Positions 1-9,788 of a stretch of 64,000 nucleotides of DNA are shown one piece after another. Where the stretch lies: the NCBI RefSeq assembly GCF_008017825.1, contig NZ_VRLS01000057.1, positions 1 to 64,000 of the forward strand, written 5' to 3'. The stretch comes from Mesonia sp008017825. Its GTDB lineage: Bacteria > Bacteroidota > Bacteroidia > Flavobacteriales > Flavobacteriaceae. The notes beneath the pieces were generated by a model that saw nothing but the letters and a program-made list of their open reading frames with translations, was not told the origin of the DNA and searched no databases. Within the stretch, counting starts at the first letter, position 1. Each line of letters starts with the position of its first letter. A program made the translations under genes and the position numbers.

Positions 1-107
1 GAAATAAAACTAGAAATGTCTCCTAATCGAATTTCTTTCCACTCACTCTCAAAACCCGGGAATCTTAAATTGGGGACATTAGGTGTATTTTTGCTACTTT
101 TTTTCAT
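1..107 (-). CDS. hsdS: Type I restriction specificity subunit HsdS, N-terminal fragment (cut by window edge)
   Basis: A frame on the minus strand opens with ATG at 105-107 and reads through the window start. The first 35 residues include VPNLRFPGFESEWKEI and then RLGDIS. This 'P-x-L-R-F-P-G-F' to 'W-x-x-x-x-L-G-D' pattern is the usual beginning of the first target-recognition domain of HsdS. It lies 47 bp downstream of hsdM on the same strand, the normal M-S order. HsdS picks the DNA sequence methylated or cut by the type I complex. The rest of the gene, and any hsdR, are outside the window. Confidence 0.82.
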   Translation of the reverse strand, partial: MKKSSKNTPNVPNLRFPGFESEWKEIRLGDISSFI

Positions 108-154
108 CTTGATTATTCCGTTACTTTTTAAAATTACCTTAAGGATTTTCGGAC

Positions 155-1744
155 TTAAAATGCAAGCCCCAATTCTTGAAAATAGCCTTCAATTTCTTTG
201 TCCAGTTCTGCTCGTTCGGCTTCCAAGATTTTAATTTCCTTCATCACCAAGTCAATATCAACTGGTTCTTCTTCCTCGAACGTATCAACATAACGTGGAA
301 TATTCAGGTTATAATCATTTTCCTTGATTTCTTCCAATCTTGCTCGGTAACTGAATTTTTCAATTTCCTCCCGACTGGTATAGCAATCGGTAATTTTATC
401 AATATGTTCCGGGAGCAAACGGTTTTTATTACCCTGTTTTTCAAATTCTTTACTCGCATCAATAAACAACACATCTTCATCTACTTCACGACATTTTTTG
501 ATGACCAGAATACAAGTAGGAATACTTGTACCAAAAAAGATATTCGCCGGTAATCCAATAATGGCATCGATATAATTACGGTCTTCGATTAAGTATTTAC
601 GGATATGCCCTTCGGCAGCTCCCCTAAACAACACGCCGTGTGGTAACACGGTTGCCATAATCCCGCTTTCATCCAAATGATGAATCATATGTTGAACAAA
701 GGCAAAATCGGCTTTGCTTTTTGGGGCTAATTTCCCATACTGACTAAAACGATCATCACTTGAAAATATGCCTTTCGCACTCCAATTTGCCGAAAACGGC
801 GGATTGGCAACGATGGCTTCCGCTTGTACGTCCAAGTGTTGCGGTTCTTCTAAAGTATCTTCTTGCTTTAAGTCAAATTTTGAAAAATGCACATCGTGCA
901 AAATCATATTCATTCGGGCTAAGTTATAGGTAGTTCTGTTCAACTCTTGCCCATAAAAATAACCCACATCTTCTACTTCTTTGGCCACTCGTAATAATAA
1001 TGAACCCGAACCACAAGTAGGGTCATATACCGATTTAATGCGTTTTTTACGAGAGGTAACGATCTTCGCTAAAATGGTCGAAACTTCCTGAGGCGTATAA
1101 AATTCCCCTGCCTTTTTTCCTCCGCTTTCGGCAAACTGTCCGATTAGGTATTCATAGGCATCGCCTAATACATCACTTTCCAAATCTTCCAATTGAAAAT
1201 CAATCTGATTCAGATGCGCCAGTATTTTTGCAATCAGTTCATTTTTAGCTTTGAGTGTTCTTCCCAATTTAGAAGACGTTAAATCTAAGTCTTCAAACAA
1301 ACGTACAAAATCATCTTCACTATCGGTGCCCATGGTACTCTGCTCAATATTGTTGAGAATACGTTCTAAATCTTCAATAATAAAAAACTGTGTAGCCTCG
1401 TCGTTATCGTTGGTTTCTACTTCCGTTAAATTAAAACCTTTGCTAGCGATACTGATAAACAACTCCGAAGGTTTTAAAAAATACCCTAAATTCTTAATAC
1501 AGGCTTTTTTAACCGCTTCAATATAGAGTTTTCCGTTCTCTGAATGCTCATCGATATCTTGGTACTTTAGTTGATCGGGCGCCAGAATATCATTAGCATA
1601 AAGATGCAGTTTTTCCGATAAATACTTAAAGAAAATAAATCCTAAAATATAGTTACGGTAATCATCGGCATCCATTTTCCCGCGTAACAAATTGGCAATA
1701 GCCCATAATTGTTTTTCGAGTGCTTTCTTTTGTTCTTCAGACAT
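155..1744 (-). CDS. hsdM: Type I restriction-modification DNA methyltransferase subunit HsdM
   Basis: This 529-aa protein has the HsdM architecture: an N-terminal helical domain (about residues 8-130) and an N6-adenine methyltransferase domain. The SAM-binding motif DPTCGSGS is at 241-248, the catalytic motif NPPF at 314-317, and GEFYTPQEV just before the SAM motif. It transfers a methyl group from SAM to adenine at the site chosen by HsdS, protecting host DNA. It is followed by hsdS 47 bp downstream. A 130-bp gap separates it from the upstream phosphoesterase-NTPase gene on the same strand. It is visibly GC-richer than that neighbour, suggesting separate origin. HsdR is not in the window. 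Confidence 0.95.
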   Translation of the reverse strand: MSEEQKKALEKQLWAIANLLRGKMDADDYRNYILGFIFFKYLSEKLHLYANDILAPDQLKYQDIDEHSENGKLYIEAVKKACIKNLGYFLKPSELFISIASKGFNLTEVETNDNDEATQFFIIEDLERILNNIEQSTMGTDSEDDFVRLFEDLDLTSSKLGRTLKAKNELIAKILAHLNQIDFQLEDLESDVLGDAYEYLIGQFAESGGKKAGEFYTPQEVSTILAKIVTSRKKRIKSVYDPTCGSGSLLLRVAKEVEDVGYFYGQELNRTTYNLARMNMILHDVHFSKFDLKQEDTLEEPQHLDVQAEAIVANPPFSANWSAKGIFSSDDRFSQYGKLAPKSKADFAFVQHMIHHLDESGIMATVLPHGVLFRGAAEGHIRKYLIEDRNYIDAIIGLPANIFFGTSIPTCILVIKKCREVDEDVLFIDASKEFEKQGNKNRLLPEHIDKITDCYTSREEIEKFSYRARLEEIKENDYNLNIPRYVDTFEEEEPVDIDLVMKEIKILEAERAELDKEIEGYFQELGLAF

Positions 1745-1874
1745 ATATTGATTGGATTAATGTTTATGGATATAAAATTTTTTATATTTCTTTTATATAT
1801 AAATCATGGTACTCTTTGATTTTTTTAAGCTTATCTGCCCCCATTTATATATTCTTTAGTTTTAAGATATAAGT

Positions 1875-4800
1875 TTAGTAATTTCTATTTGTCTTATTAA
1901 CACTTTGTATTCGTTGCTCAATTGCACCAATCCTTTGGTTGTTATCTATTTTTAATTCTTGCTTTTTTATAAGTTTTTCAATCTTCTCTTTTAAATATTT
2001 ATTTCCGTTACATTTAAAACTCAGATATAAATACATTTTGAATACTGTTGTTTGCTTCAAAATAGGAATATTAATTTCATCAATTATATCTTCTAGATAT
2101 CTAAAATGTTCTTTTAAGTCTAAATCAACTAATGAAAAATAAAGGATAAGAAGTTTAAGCTCATTTCCTTTTTTAAATTTTTTTAACTCCTCAATTTTTT
2201 CTATTAAAATCACTTCAAGATTACTTTGTATACTCATATCGTAAAAAAAGGTCTGAGCCACGATTGGAAGAAATTGAGTTAATAATTTGATAAGGTTTTC
2301 TTCAGAAATATCATCACCCATCTCTGTAACATTCTGTGAGCCGATCTCTTCAATTAGTGAAAGAGAAAAAGTACAAGTTGAATCTAATATAAAATCAAAT
2401 AGTTTTTCATTGAATGCGTCATTTCTTTTCAACTTAGAGTTTCTAAATACTCTTCCCAAAATATAAAGTGCATTCTCTAGATCATCAGAATCATTACTGA
2501 TTTCAAGATAGAATTTTTTTTGTTTAACATCTGAAATTCTTTGAACGGAAGGCGATATACTTTCAAGTATTGAATCTTGCTGCTCAGGCTTTAAAGAGTC
2601 AGTTATAGTTTCTTTCAATATCTTGCTTACTCCACTACTAAGGTTAAACGTATTTGCTACTTTACTAATTAGCAAATTATCAATAGTGTTATTTTCTAAG
2701 ATTTTATTAGTACCTTCAAATATTAACACTGTTTTATTATAAATTTTTTCTACGAACTCATGATTTTGAGGAATTAGTCCCGCACATACTTCAAATTCAT
2801 TTTTAAAGGATAAATAAAAATGGTCGTCTCGAATTGCTTTATTTCTAAAGTTTTCATCATAAGCCATATAATGACCTACAAAATATTCAAAAACACCATT
2901 GAGCCTAAATGTATATTTATCACTATCTATTGATTTCACTATCCCTTTTTCGATAAGTAAATCAGCTAAGTCTTTTGTATTTATAACAAACCTTTTATTA
3001 TCAAATTTGTATTCTTCAATAAATTTGATAAAATTGGAGTATTTCATTAAATAACTACTCTTATGGTAATTTGTAATTAATTCATGAGCAAGAGAAGCTA
3101 AAAAATCTTTTAAATCATCAAAATCAATTTTGTATTTATTAGACAATATAAAATTATCTTTATCTAACAGACTATCTATGTATAACTCGATCAATTGAAA
3201 GTTATTCCCTAAGTTAGCATCAATATTTTTCTCAAAAATCCAAATGAATAAAGATACCGTCCAATAATTAGAGGGTATATTCAGCTGACTAAAAACAGTA
3301 TGAATTTTTTCGATAACTTTTTCTCTCTTATTGGGAGAGATATTAGGCCATTTATCAGCTAACAATCTAATTTCTACTCGAGTTATATCATGGATATACC
3401 TACTCACGAAATCTATATCACCAATTAAGCCACCAGTAAAAGAGACAAATAAAGTTTCATTACCTAAAGCTATTATTGAAGAGTTTTTATTAGCTTTTAT
3501 ATAATTTTCTATTGGATTTAGAATAATAGATTCATTTTCTTTAAAATTATCTAATAAGATTTTTATGTGATATTTTTCTGATAATTCGTTTGCAGTCTTT
3601 CGATTGATTTCATAAAAATTTTTCAATAAATCGACAACATCTATTTCACTTTCTTTTTTTATATAAACATTACAATCAATTAGTAATGGAAGCATCTGTA
3701 ATTCATTAAAATCTCTTAAAATATCTAAAGCAATTTTATATACAATCGCTGATTTACCACTTTTATCTTTTCCAAAAATCACTTGATTCTCATTTAAATT
3801 AGAAATTATATTTTCTATATTAAATTTAGTTTTATTCTTAGGTTTTGGATTTGTTTGAGAATTTAGTCTAATGATTGGTGGCGTAAACAAATTAAGGAAA
3901 TCATTCTCTTCTTTTATTTCTTTATATGAAAGAAATAACTTGTTGGCTTCATTAGAAAGACTTTCGAAACGTTTTCTTATAGTTTTTCTTAGTTTATTTT
4001 GATCTCGCTTTTCTTCGTCTAATGGGATTTGTACTATCTTGGCTTTTCCAAAATAAAATTGTTCTTCATTCTTATTGTAGATGGTATTAGTAATATTTAA
4101 TTCAAAAGACTCTTGGTTAAGGTCAATTATAGAATAGCCCATCGAATCATTTTTTGAGCTTAAAGTAGCAGCTGACGTACAATGATAAATCCCTATCCCT
4201 GAAGTTATATGAATTGAATCTCTATTGTTATGCACATGTCCCGAAAACATTAAGTCATAATCCTTATATATAATATCTTCTAATGCAAATTGATTCCAAT
4301 GTTTAAAATCGTGCAAAGGATGATGAAGCATTAAAATCTTAATATCACAATTTTTAATTTCTCTTATTGCCTCTTTTAGATAAGTGATTGGAAACATTAA
4401 ATTTCCACTATCCGTTTCTGAATCATTAGATCTCCAAGCTGAATTAATGGTAGTAATCCCTACATTTTTTCCATCAACAATTCTCTTATGAGAAGTATAT
4501 AAATTCTCAATAAGTTTGTCATTTTTTTCCTCAATATGTTTTTGATAGTAATCTGACTGAAAATTAAAATAATTATTTAGATTTTCTAAACTTGCTTTTA
4601 GTGTTCTTCCATTATTTTTAAGAACCATATCATCAAGTTCTTCAATACTTATAACCTTTTCTAAAGAATCTGTTATTGCTTCAAGTTCCTGATGACGATA
4701 TACATCATGATTTCCTGGGCATATAAAAATTGAGGTTTTTTCAACATTAAGCTCTAAAGATAATTTATCCAATAATAATTCCTTTGTTTTATAAAAATCT

Positions 4801-4967
4801 TCAATCTTATTTCCTTGCCATACTAAATCACCCGTAAAAAAAATGAAGTCTAAATTACTTTTATAAGGTTTAAGACTTTTGATTAAAGCTTCAACTAACC
4901 GTATTTCGTTTTCTTTATACTTTCCATTACCATCAAAATGAAAATCTGTTAGGTGTAATATCTTCAT
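1875..4967 (-). CDS. Calcineurin-like metallophosphoesterase fused to a P-loop (STAND/NACHT-like) NTPase
   Basis: The N-terminal ~270 residues form a metallophosphoesterase with all the usual metal ligands: LTDFHF (D8, H10), TGDLVW (D47), GNHDVY (85-90), an MLHHPLHD stretch and SGHVHNN near 240. A P-loop, FGKDKSGKSAIV, follows near residue 400, then a long helical region to residue 1030. Fusions of an effector enzyme to a signalling NTPase and a C-terminal sensor region are typical of STAND-type antiviral proteins. Here the effector would be a phosphodiesterase or nuclease, which is inference. Neighbours are SIR2-HerA and type I R-M genes on the same strand. The coding is very AT-rich. A repair or signalling phosphoesterase role is possible; the NTPase fusion argues for defence. 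Confidence 0.75.
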   Translation of the reverse strand: MKILHLTDFHFDGNGKYKENEIRLVEALIKSLKPYKSNLDFIFFTGDLVWQGNKIEDFYKTKELLLDKLSLELNVEKTSIFICPGNHDVYRHQELEAITDSLEKVISIEELDDMVLKNNGRTLKASLENLNNYFNFQSDYYQKHIEEKNDKLIENLYTSHKRIVDGKNVGITTINSAWRSNDSETDSGNLMFPITYLKEAIREIKNCDIKILMLHHPLHDFKHWNQFALEDIIYKDYDLMFSGHVHNNRDSIHITSGIGIYHCTSAATLSSKNDSMGYSIIDLNQESFELNITNTIYNKNEEQFYFGKAKIVQIPLDEEKRDQNKLRKTIRKRFESLSNEANKLFLSYKEIKEENDFLNLFTPPIIRLNSQTNPKPKNKTKFNIENIISNLNENQVIFGKDKSGKSAIVYKIALDILRDFNELQMLPLLIDCNVYIKKESEIDVVDLLKNFYEINRKTANELSEKYHIKILLDNFKENESIILNPIENYIKANKNSSIIALGNETLFVSFTGGLIGDIDFVSRYIHDITRVEIRLLADKWPNISPNKREKVIEKIHTVFSQLNIPSNYWTVSLFIWIFEKNIDANLGNNFQLIELYIDSLLDKDNFILSNKYKIDFDDLKDFLASLAHELITNYHKSSYLMKYSNFIKFIEEYKFDNKRFVINTKDLADLLIEKGIVKSIDSDKYTFRLNGVFEYFVGHYMAYDENFRNKAIRDDHFYLSFKNEFEVCAGLIPQNHEFVEKIYNKTVLIFEGTNKILENNTIDNLLISKVANTFNLSSGVSKILKETITDSLKPEQQDSILESISPSVQRISDVKQKKFYLEISNDSDDLENALYILGRVFRNSKLKRNDAFNEKLFDFILDSTCTFSLSLIEEIGSQNVTEMGDDISEENLIKLLTQFLPIVAQTFFYDMSIQSNLEVILIEKIEELKKFKKGNELKLLILYFSLVDLDLKEHFRYLEDIIDEINIPILKQTTVFKMYLYLSFKCNGNKYLKEKIEKLIKKQELKIDNNQRIGAIEQRIQSVNKTNRNY

Positions 4968-5100
4968 CTCTCTAATCTTTTTAAGTTCTTTAATATTTCC
5001 TTAATTACAATTGGTTTCATTCTCATATACTTTTTTTAGGGTTAAAAATGAATCGAGGAGTTTTTACAATATAGGTTTTACTCCAAATTAACGATTAACT

Positions 5101-6129
5101 TTAAAGCTCATTGATTTCTTTTTCGATAATGCGATAATTTTCTTTTACATTTTCCCCCATATAAAAATTTAGTAAGTCCTTTTTTGTCAAACTACCGGTT
5201 TTAAGAAACTGGGTTAAATACTTTTGATTAAACTCCATTAGCAAAATAGATTTCTCAATTTGTTTCAGTATTTCTTTATTATTATCAATATTCTTATTCA
5301 CCAAGTTTTTAATAGCGGTAATTTCCTGAATATCTTTTATTATTCGCGTGATCAGTACGGATAAAATATCCTTGTCCAATTCCACCTCTTTTGCATTGAT
5401 TGCAATATCTCGAGCTAGCATATAGGCTATAACAAGATTTTTGTAATCGCCTTTTTGTGAATCAATAATGGCTATAAAACCAATTTCGGGAATATACCCT
5501 ACATTTTCAGTATATTTTAATACGGAATTGTCGACTAGTGAAATATCAAAGACAATTAGACTCACCTTTGAATTTCTATTAGCATCAGATTCGATTAATT
5601 GACTCCAAGCTGTATCTGTTCTGCGAGTGAATATATTTTTACTATCAATTTCCCCAAGTTTCACGCTTTTGTCAAACTTACATTCAATCGTAATTTTTAA
5701 ATCTGATTCTCCATTTACTTGACAAATAATATCCCCTGTTTTATTTTTAGGTAAGGCGCCACGCGAGTTACCTGAAAGTAGTGCTACATCCTTTAGCCCT
5801 TTCGATTTAAAATATTCGTTTAAATATTCGGCAATTTCATCTTCTGCTAAAGCGCCTTTAATAGAAGACTTATAAAAAAGCTCTTTCTTCATTTCGAAGA
5901 TCATTTTTAAACTCTCAAGTTCAGTTCCTAATTCATTGCTTGTTTTTGATAAAAAGGCTGAAATACGATCTTCCATTAAAGCCAAAACGCCTATATAAAT
6001 AGATCGGATTAACTTTTCATCTCGCTCTGCAGCAGGAAGATTATCGAAGTAGTTAAATACAATTTCATTATCTAGTTCAAAACTAGATATTTCTACTCGC
6101 TTAAGTTTTTGGTTTAAGGATAATGTCAT
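5101..6129 (-). CDS. Putative PD-(D/E)XK nuclease-like protein
   Basis: This 342-aa protein has no family I can name. Residues 90-155 carry a pattern like a PD-(D/E)XK core: KGALAEDEIAEYL (acidic E96/E98 on a helix), TGDII with D133, and ITIECKFDK with E149-x-K151. The C-terminal third is helical and may be a coiled coil. The gene overlaps the upstream KTSC gene by one base (TAATG), so translation is probably coupled, and it belongs to the run that begins with the SIR2 and HerA genes. It could act as an extra nuclease of that defence cluster. The nuclease call rests on motif spacing only. Confidence 0.55.
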   Translation of the reverse strand: MTLSLNQKLKRVEISSFELDNEIVFNYFDNLPAAERDEKLIRSIYIGVLALMEDRISAFLSKTSNELGTELESLKMIFEMKKELFYKSSIKGALAEDEIAEYLNEYFKSKGLKDVALLSGNSRGALPKNKTGDIICQVNGESDLKITIECKFDKSVKLGEIDSKNIFTRRTDTAWSQLIESDANRNSKVSLIVFDISLVDNSVLKYTENVGYIPEIGFIAIIDSQKGDYKNLVIAYMLARDIAINAKEVELDKDILSVLITRIIKDIQEITAIKNLVNKNIDNNKEILKQIEKSILLMEFNQKYLTQFLKTGSLTKKDLLNFYMGENVKENYRIIEKEINEL

Positions 6130-6341
6130 TAGCCTACTTTTTCATATGGATATTGTCCTTTAATGTTTTGATGTAGATATGACCCTACGGAAGGTGCATC
6201 TCTTAAAGCTTCATACTCCATTTGACCAACCCCAGTGTAATCATATACCGAACCATTTAAAAACCAAACTCTAAGAGTTTCTGTATTCTCATCGTGTCCT
6301 ACTGCTTCAACATTTGACGATTGAACATATTCTTTTTCCAT
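6129..6341 (-). CDS. KTSC domain-containing small protein
   Basis: This 70-aa protein reads almost entirely as one KTSC domain: a V-x-S-S-N start (QSSNVEAVGHD), the strand pair LRVWFLNGSVYDY, then a helix leading to SVGSYLHQNIKG. KTSC domains occur alone or fused to nucleic-acid enzymes, and their biochemical role is not settled. The gene is 23 bp downstream of the HerA gene and shares one base with the following putative nuclease gene, so it is likely translated from the same message. In this setting it may be an accessory of the defence cluster. Confidence 0.8.
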   Translation of the reverse strand: MEKEYVQSSNVEAVGHDENTETLRVWFLNGSVYDYTGVGQMEYEALRDAPSVGSYLHQNIKGQYPYEKVG

Positions 6342-6364
6342 ATTTACTTATTTTAATTAATAAA

Positions 6365-8176
6365 TCACTTTAGTTTTCTATTTCTCCATCTTAACATCAA
6401 TTCTTCATATTCCTTTGAATCAGGTTTTTCCTTGACCCAACTTTCGGACACTAATGGATCGCTACTTTTTGGTGCAAATGGAATTTTATCAAATTTAACT
6501 CTAGATGGTATTTTCACAGCTTCCCCCATTACTAGTCCTTCTCCAGTTCTAAGACTTGGTAGAATTGACACTAAATCATTAAGGTCATCTGGCATAACAC
6601 TTCCCACGTGTCCACGATCCTTTGAATTAGTCATTCTAAGAGCAATTAAAGAACCTAACTGGCTTAAAACGGTTTCATCTAATTCTGATGGTCTTTGAGT
6701 TATTAAAAGTAAACCAACGCCATACTTTCTTCCCTCCTTAGCAATTGTTTGCACTATACGGGATGAAATAGAATCTTCGCCTGCTTTAAGATAACTGTGT
6801 GCCTCTTCCAAGGTTAACAGAATTGGTTGTCTTCTTCCTCCAACATTTAATTCTTGTCCCCAAAACAATGAATCATATATAATCTTCAAAATAGTACCGG
6901 AAATAGATGTCATGATTTCTGATGGCACGCCTGATAAATCTAAAATTGTTATTGGGCTATCATGATTTAACCAATCTGACAATAATGAATCTAAATCTTT
7001 TGTTACTTTGCCATCAATATCAGGTTGATAATCCCCTAAATCAAATAAAAAACCATATCTATCATCAAGAATTCTATTTCTAATCCCGTTTAAATAGGTT
7101 AAAATTCCCATAGCTCCTCTATTAATATTTGGATTACCTCCTCCTGCTGCTGGCGGATGATGCTTACTAGGTATAAGACTTTCTGGTTCTCCCAGTTCTA
7201 TCCTATCAGCCATCTCCAACTTAGTATTAGCACCTGTACCGATTTTATTGAATACTTGCTTCTCAAAATCATCTAAATCATACCAAAGTTTATTTATACT
7301 AAAAGGAATAGGACTGTCCGCATTTATAGAGTGTTCTAGAGGAGGTTTAATTAAGTATTGTGCTGATTCTATTTTTCTTTTTTGAATATTAACTCTTATT
7401 GAATCAGAAGCAGTTTCTTTCAATGCACCAGGAAAAACGGAAAAAAGTTCATTATAAGGAAGTGCCCAGAATGGTATCTTAAGCTCACATTCATTATTTT
7501 TTTTGTCAGCGCCAATTTTAAAAACTTTACTATGAGATTTTAAAGTTTCATTATATTCTCCATGGGGATCAATTAATAGAACTCTGGAAGATTTAAATTT
7601 TTTATTTGAGGCGATTGCATCTAAAATTATTGAAACTGCATTAGATTTTCCACTTCCTGTGCTACCTACTATAGCACTATGTCGGGATAAGAATTTATTT
7701 AGGTCAATATGGGCTGGTAAACTTTCCGATGCACTTATTTGACCCACTGTGAGGGAACTTTCACTATCAATTTCACTATAGATTATCTTAAGGTCATCTA
7801 TTGTTACAAGGTGAACCTCATCGTCAGGAGTAGGGTATTGAATAACTCCTCTTTCAAATCTATTTCTCACTCTTTCTCCAATTAATACAACAGACATCCA
7901 ACGTGAACCTTGTTGAATGTCCCCAAAGGAATCCTTCCCTATCAATTTTTCAGGAATTGCATCAGCACCAGCTTGAGTTACGATTCCATACAAATGGGCA
8001 TACCCAAGAGGTATTCTCACAAAAGAACCAATCTGGCCGATCCTATATATAATTCCATTAATGATTGGCATAGACGATTTGAAATCATCAGATAACTTGA
8101 TCGATAAACGACTTCCATTTACACTTTTAACCTGTCCAATTATTGTATGTAACTGATCACTCATATTTTCCATCAT
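6365..8176 (-). CDS. herA: HerA-family ATPase, partner of the SIR2 protein (SIR2-HerA defence system)
   Basis: This 603-aa protein has an N-terminal beta-rich HAS-barrel-like part (about 10-150), a Walker A motif GSTGSGKS (171-178), LLIDPHGEY soon after, and a Walker B-like LLTLEEAH. The ITQRPSELDETVLSQ stretch is characteristic of HerA/FtsK ATPases. HerA proteins form hexameric rings. With a SIR2 NADase they make a known two-gene antiphage system whose complex depletes NAD and attacks DNA. The start overlaps the end of the SIR2 gene by 20 bp. Met1, Met2 or Met5 could be the true start. I am confident of the family and fairly confident of the system. Confidence 0.9.
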   Translation of the reverse strand: MMENMSDQLHTIIGQVKSVNGSRLSIKLSDDFKSSMPIINGIIYRIGQIGSFVRIPLGYAHLYGIVTQAGADAIPEKLIGKDSFGDIQQGSRWMSVVLIGERVRNRFERGVIQYPTPDDEVHLVTIDDLKIIYSEIDSESSLTVGQISASESLPAHIDLNKFLSRHSAIVGSTGSGKSNAVSIILDAIASNKKFKSSRVLLIDPHGEYNETLKSHSKVFKIGADKKNNECELKIPFWALPYNELFSVFPGALKETASDSIRVNIQKRKIESAQYLIKPPLEHSINADSPIPFSINKLWYDLDDFEKQVFNKIGTGANTKLEMADRIELGEPESLIPSKHHPPAAGGGNPNINRGAMGILTYLNGIRNRILDDRYGFLFDLGDYQPDIDGKVTKDLDSLLSDWLNHDSPITILDLSGVPSEIMTSISGTILKIIYDSLFWGQELNVGGRRQPILLTLEEAHSYLKAGEDSISSRIVQTIAKEGRKYGVGLLLITQRPSELDETVLSQLGSLIALRMTNSKDRGHVGSVMPDDLNDLVSILPSLRTGEGLVMGEAVKIPSRVKFDKIPFAPKSSDPLVSESWVKEKPDSKEYEELMLRWRNRKLK

Positions 8177-9428
8177 TTGGATAAGAAAGATCTACAAGGA
8201 ACTCAATTAGTTTATTGAAATCAACAAGTTTTAACTCACCAGTCGAAAGTTCTTTTTCATCACCTTGACCTTTATTAGCTTCCGGTAAAGGAGCATCACG
8301 ATCAAAAAATTGATCAATGAATTCAAAATCATCTTTAGCTGGCTCTCGTTTAAGAGCCCATTTACCAAAAACTCCTCCAATTAAAGCAGATTTGTTTCCA
8401 CAAATCATGAATTTATTGGAATTCCTTCCGACTTTTATTGCCGTAGAATCTTTATCGAGGAATTTGTCGAAAACCAATGCAATTACAGTAGTTGATTTTG
8501 ATTGCGCTAAAGCATTTATAATGGTATCATTAATATGTTCGTCTCCGAATGAATACCCACAAATAAATAACACGCCATCATCCTTTTTTATAAATGACGA
8601 AAGCCGTTCTATGTAACTTGAATATGGTTGTTTCCTTGAATCGTCATATTTTAACAAAGAAGGGTAGATTACAATTCCGTCATCACTAATTTCTCTACTC
8701 CGGATAATTCTTTCTTCTTTGTCATCATAACCCCAGCCTAGTGAACCGTGCAATTTCCATAATCTAGTCCATTTGGGTATCAAATAATCGTTCTCGACAC
8801 TTACTGGGTCAAAGAAGGGCTTGTATCCACCAACAAATCCATCAAAATAAGGCAACTTTTTAGACTCAAACCCTAATTCAAATAGGTAGTCATAATTTGT
8901 AGTAAAAACCTCGACAGCATTTTTTCTAGAAGCGTTATTCACCCATCTAGCAAAATCAGAATGAAGTTTAGAAGACTTCTCAATATTTATATCAGTGTTA
9001 TTATGTACAGAAACCAAAGAGCGTATTTCTTTCTGAAAAAGTTCCCTCAGATCTTTCAACCCATCTTTATTAAGTCCACAGAGAGTATCTTTACCTATCA
9101 CTTTTAATTTTTGGTCGATAGAAGAAATGATATTTTCAAGCATAAAATCTGAGTTGTTTTCTTTCAATTCAGACCTAATAGTTACCAATGCCCTTTTAAA
9201 CTTGTATTGAGTAATGCCTTTAATAATGGCATCTGTCATAGCCCAAACTCCAGGGATTAATGGTTTCACCCTGTTTTTCTTGTCCTTTATTAACTCTCCT
9301 GTCTTATTAGTCAAAGGAGCGGCCATCGAAGTACCTGCACCAAATAAAAAACCTATTCTAATAGTATTATTAATAAGAATCTGTTGTATTCCCCTTATGA
9401 ACTCTCTTGGGTCATGTACTTTATCCAT
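8157..9428 (-). CDS. sir2: SIR2-like NAD-hydrolysing domain protein (SIR2-HerA defence system)
   Basis: This 423-aa protein has the SIR2 nucleotide-binding signature FGAGTS (29-34), VFTTNYDYLFE around the catalytic N178, and LWKLHGSLGW with the catalytic-type H227. A later GYSFGDEHIND matches the defence-type SIR2 class. Such proteins hydrolyse NAD+ during phage infection rather than deacetylate proteins. It is the first gene of the minus-strand block and overlaps the HerA gene by 20 bp, the arrangement of SIR2-HerA systems. Residues after about 370 are specific and not recognised. A 360-bp gap and an XRE regulator lie upstream. Confidence 0.9.
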   Translation of the reverse strand: MDKVHDPREFIRGIQQILINNTIRIGFLFGAGTSMAAPLTNKTGELIKDKKNRVKPLIPGVWAMTDAIIKGITQYKFKRALVTIRSELKENNSDFMLENIISSIDQKLKVIGKDTLCGLNKDGLKDLRELFQKEIRSLVSVHNNTDINIEKSSKLHSDFARWVNNASRKNAVEVFTTNYDYLFELGFESKKLPYFDGFVGGYKPFFDPVSVENDYLIPKWTRLWKLHGSLGWGYDDKEERIIRSREISDDGIVIYPSLLKYDDSRKQPYSSYIERLSSFIKKDDGVLFICGYSFGDEHINDTIINALAQSKSTTVIALVFDKFLDKDSTAIKVGRNSNKFMICGNKSALIGGVFGKWALKREPAKDDFEFIDQFFDRDAPLPEANKGQGDEKELSTGELKLVDFNKLIEFLVDLSYPNDGKYE

Positions 9429-9788
9429 TCTTTGTTATTTTTGAATTATAAGTTATTGTTACAGCTATTATTCTTACATACTTTTTCCAATTTTATAAGA
9501 TTGTAAAAATCAAATTAGCAGGAGTTTTACCCCACATACAAGTCCGCTCTTACTGTTAACCTCTTCAACTCTGATTGTAAAATTAAATCTTACACAGCTA
9601 TAAATTTTACGGTTATCCATAAACAAATAAAACCTCCCTACTCCCTATAAGTTTTATTTGTTGAATTCTCATTGGGGAAAAATAAAATCAAAAAACTCTT
9701 TAGGATTAATTTTTAAAAACAAACTTTTTTTATAATTTGATTGTCGAATAAAAATAATTAGGAGAAACTGTAAAATCTAAAATTTTAT
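9429..9788. other. Non-coding gap between XRE regulator and SIR2 gene
   Basis: This 360-bp stretch is AT-rich and I see no convincing open frame. It should contain the promoter of the SIR2-HerA operon. I could not find a clean TAnnTTTG element reading towards 9428. It holds the 12-bp inverted repeat listed separately. Confidence 0.6.
9622..9662. repeat. 12-bp perfect inverted repeat upstream of SIR2-HerA
   Basis: The arms AACAAATAAAAC (9622-9633) and GTTTTATTTGTT (9651-9662) are perfect complements separated by 17 bp. The stem is AT-only except for two C/G pairs and no T-run follows, so a terminator is unlikely. An operator for the XRE protein encoded just upstream, or a palindromic binding site, is the more natural guess. 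No function is shown by the sequence. Confidence 0.5.

Noticed and set aside
16..234. Plus-strand open frame of 72 codons at the window start
   Set aside because: It lies across the start of hsdS and the end of hsdM on the other strand, both of which have clear family matches; it is a shadow frame.
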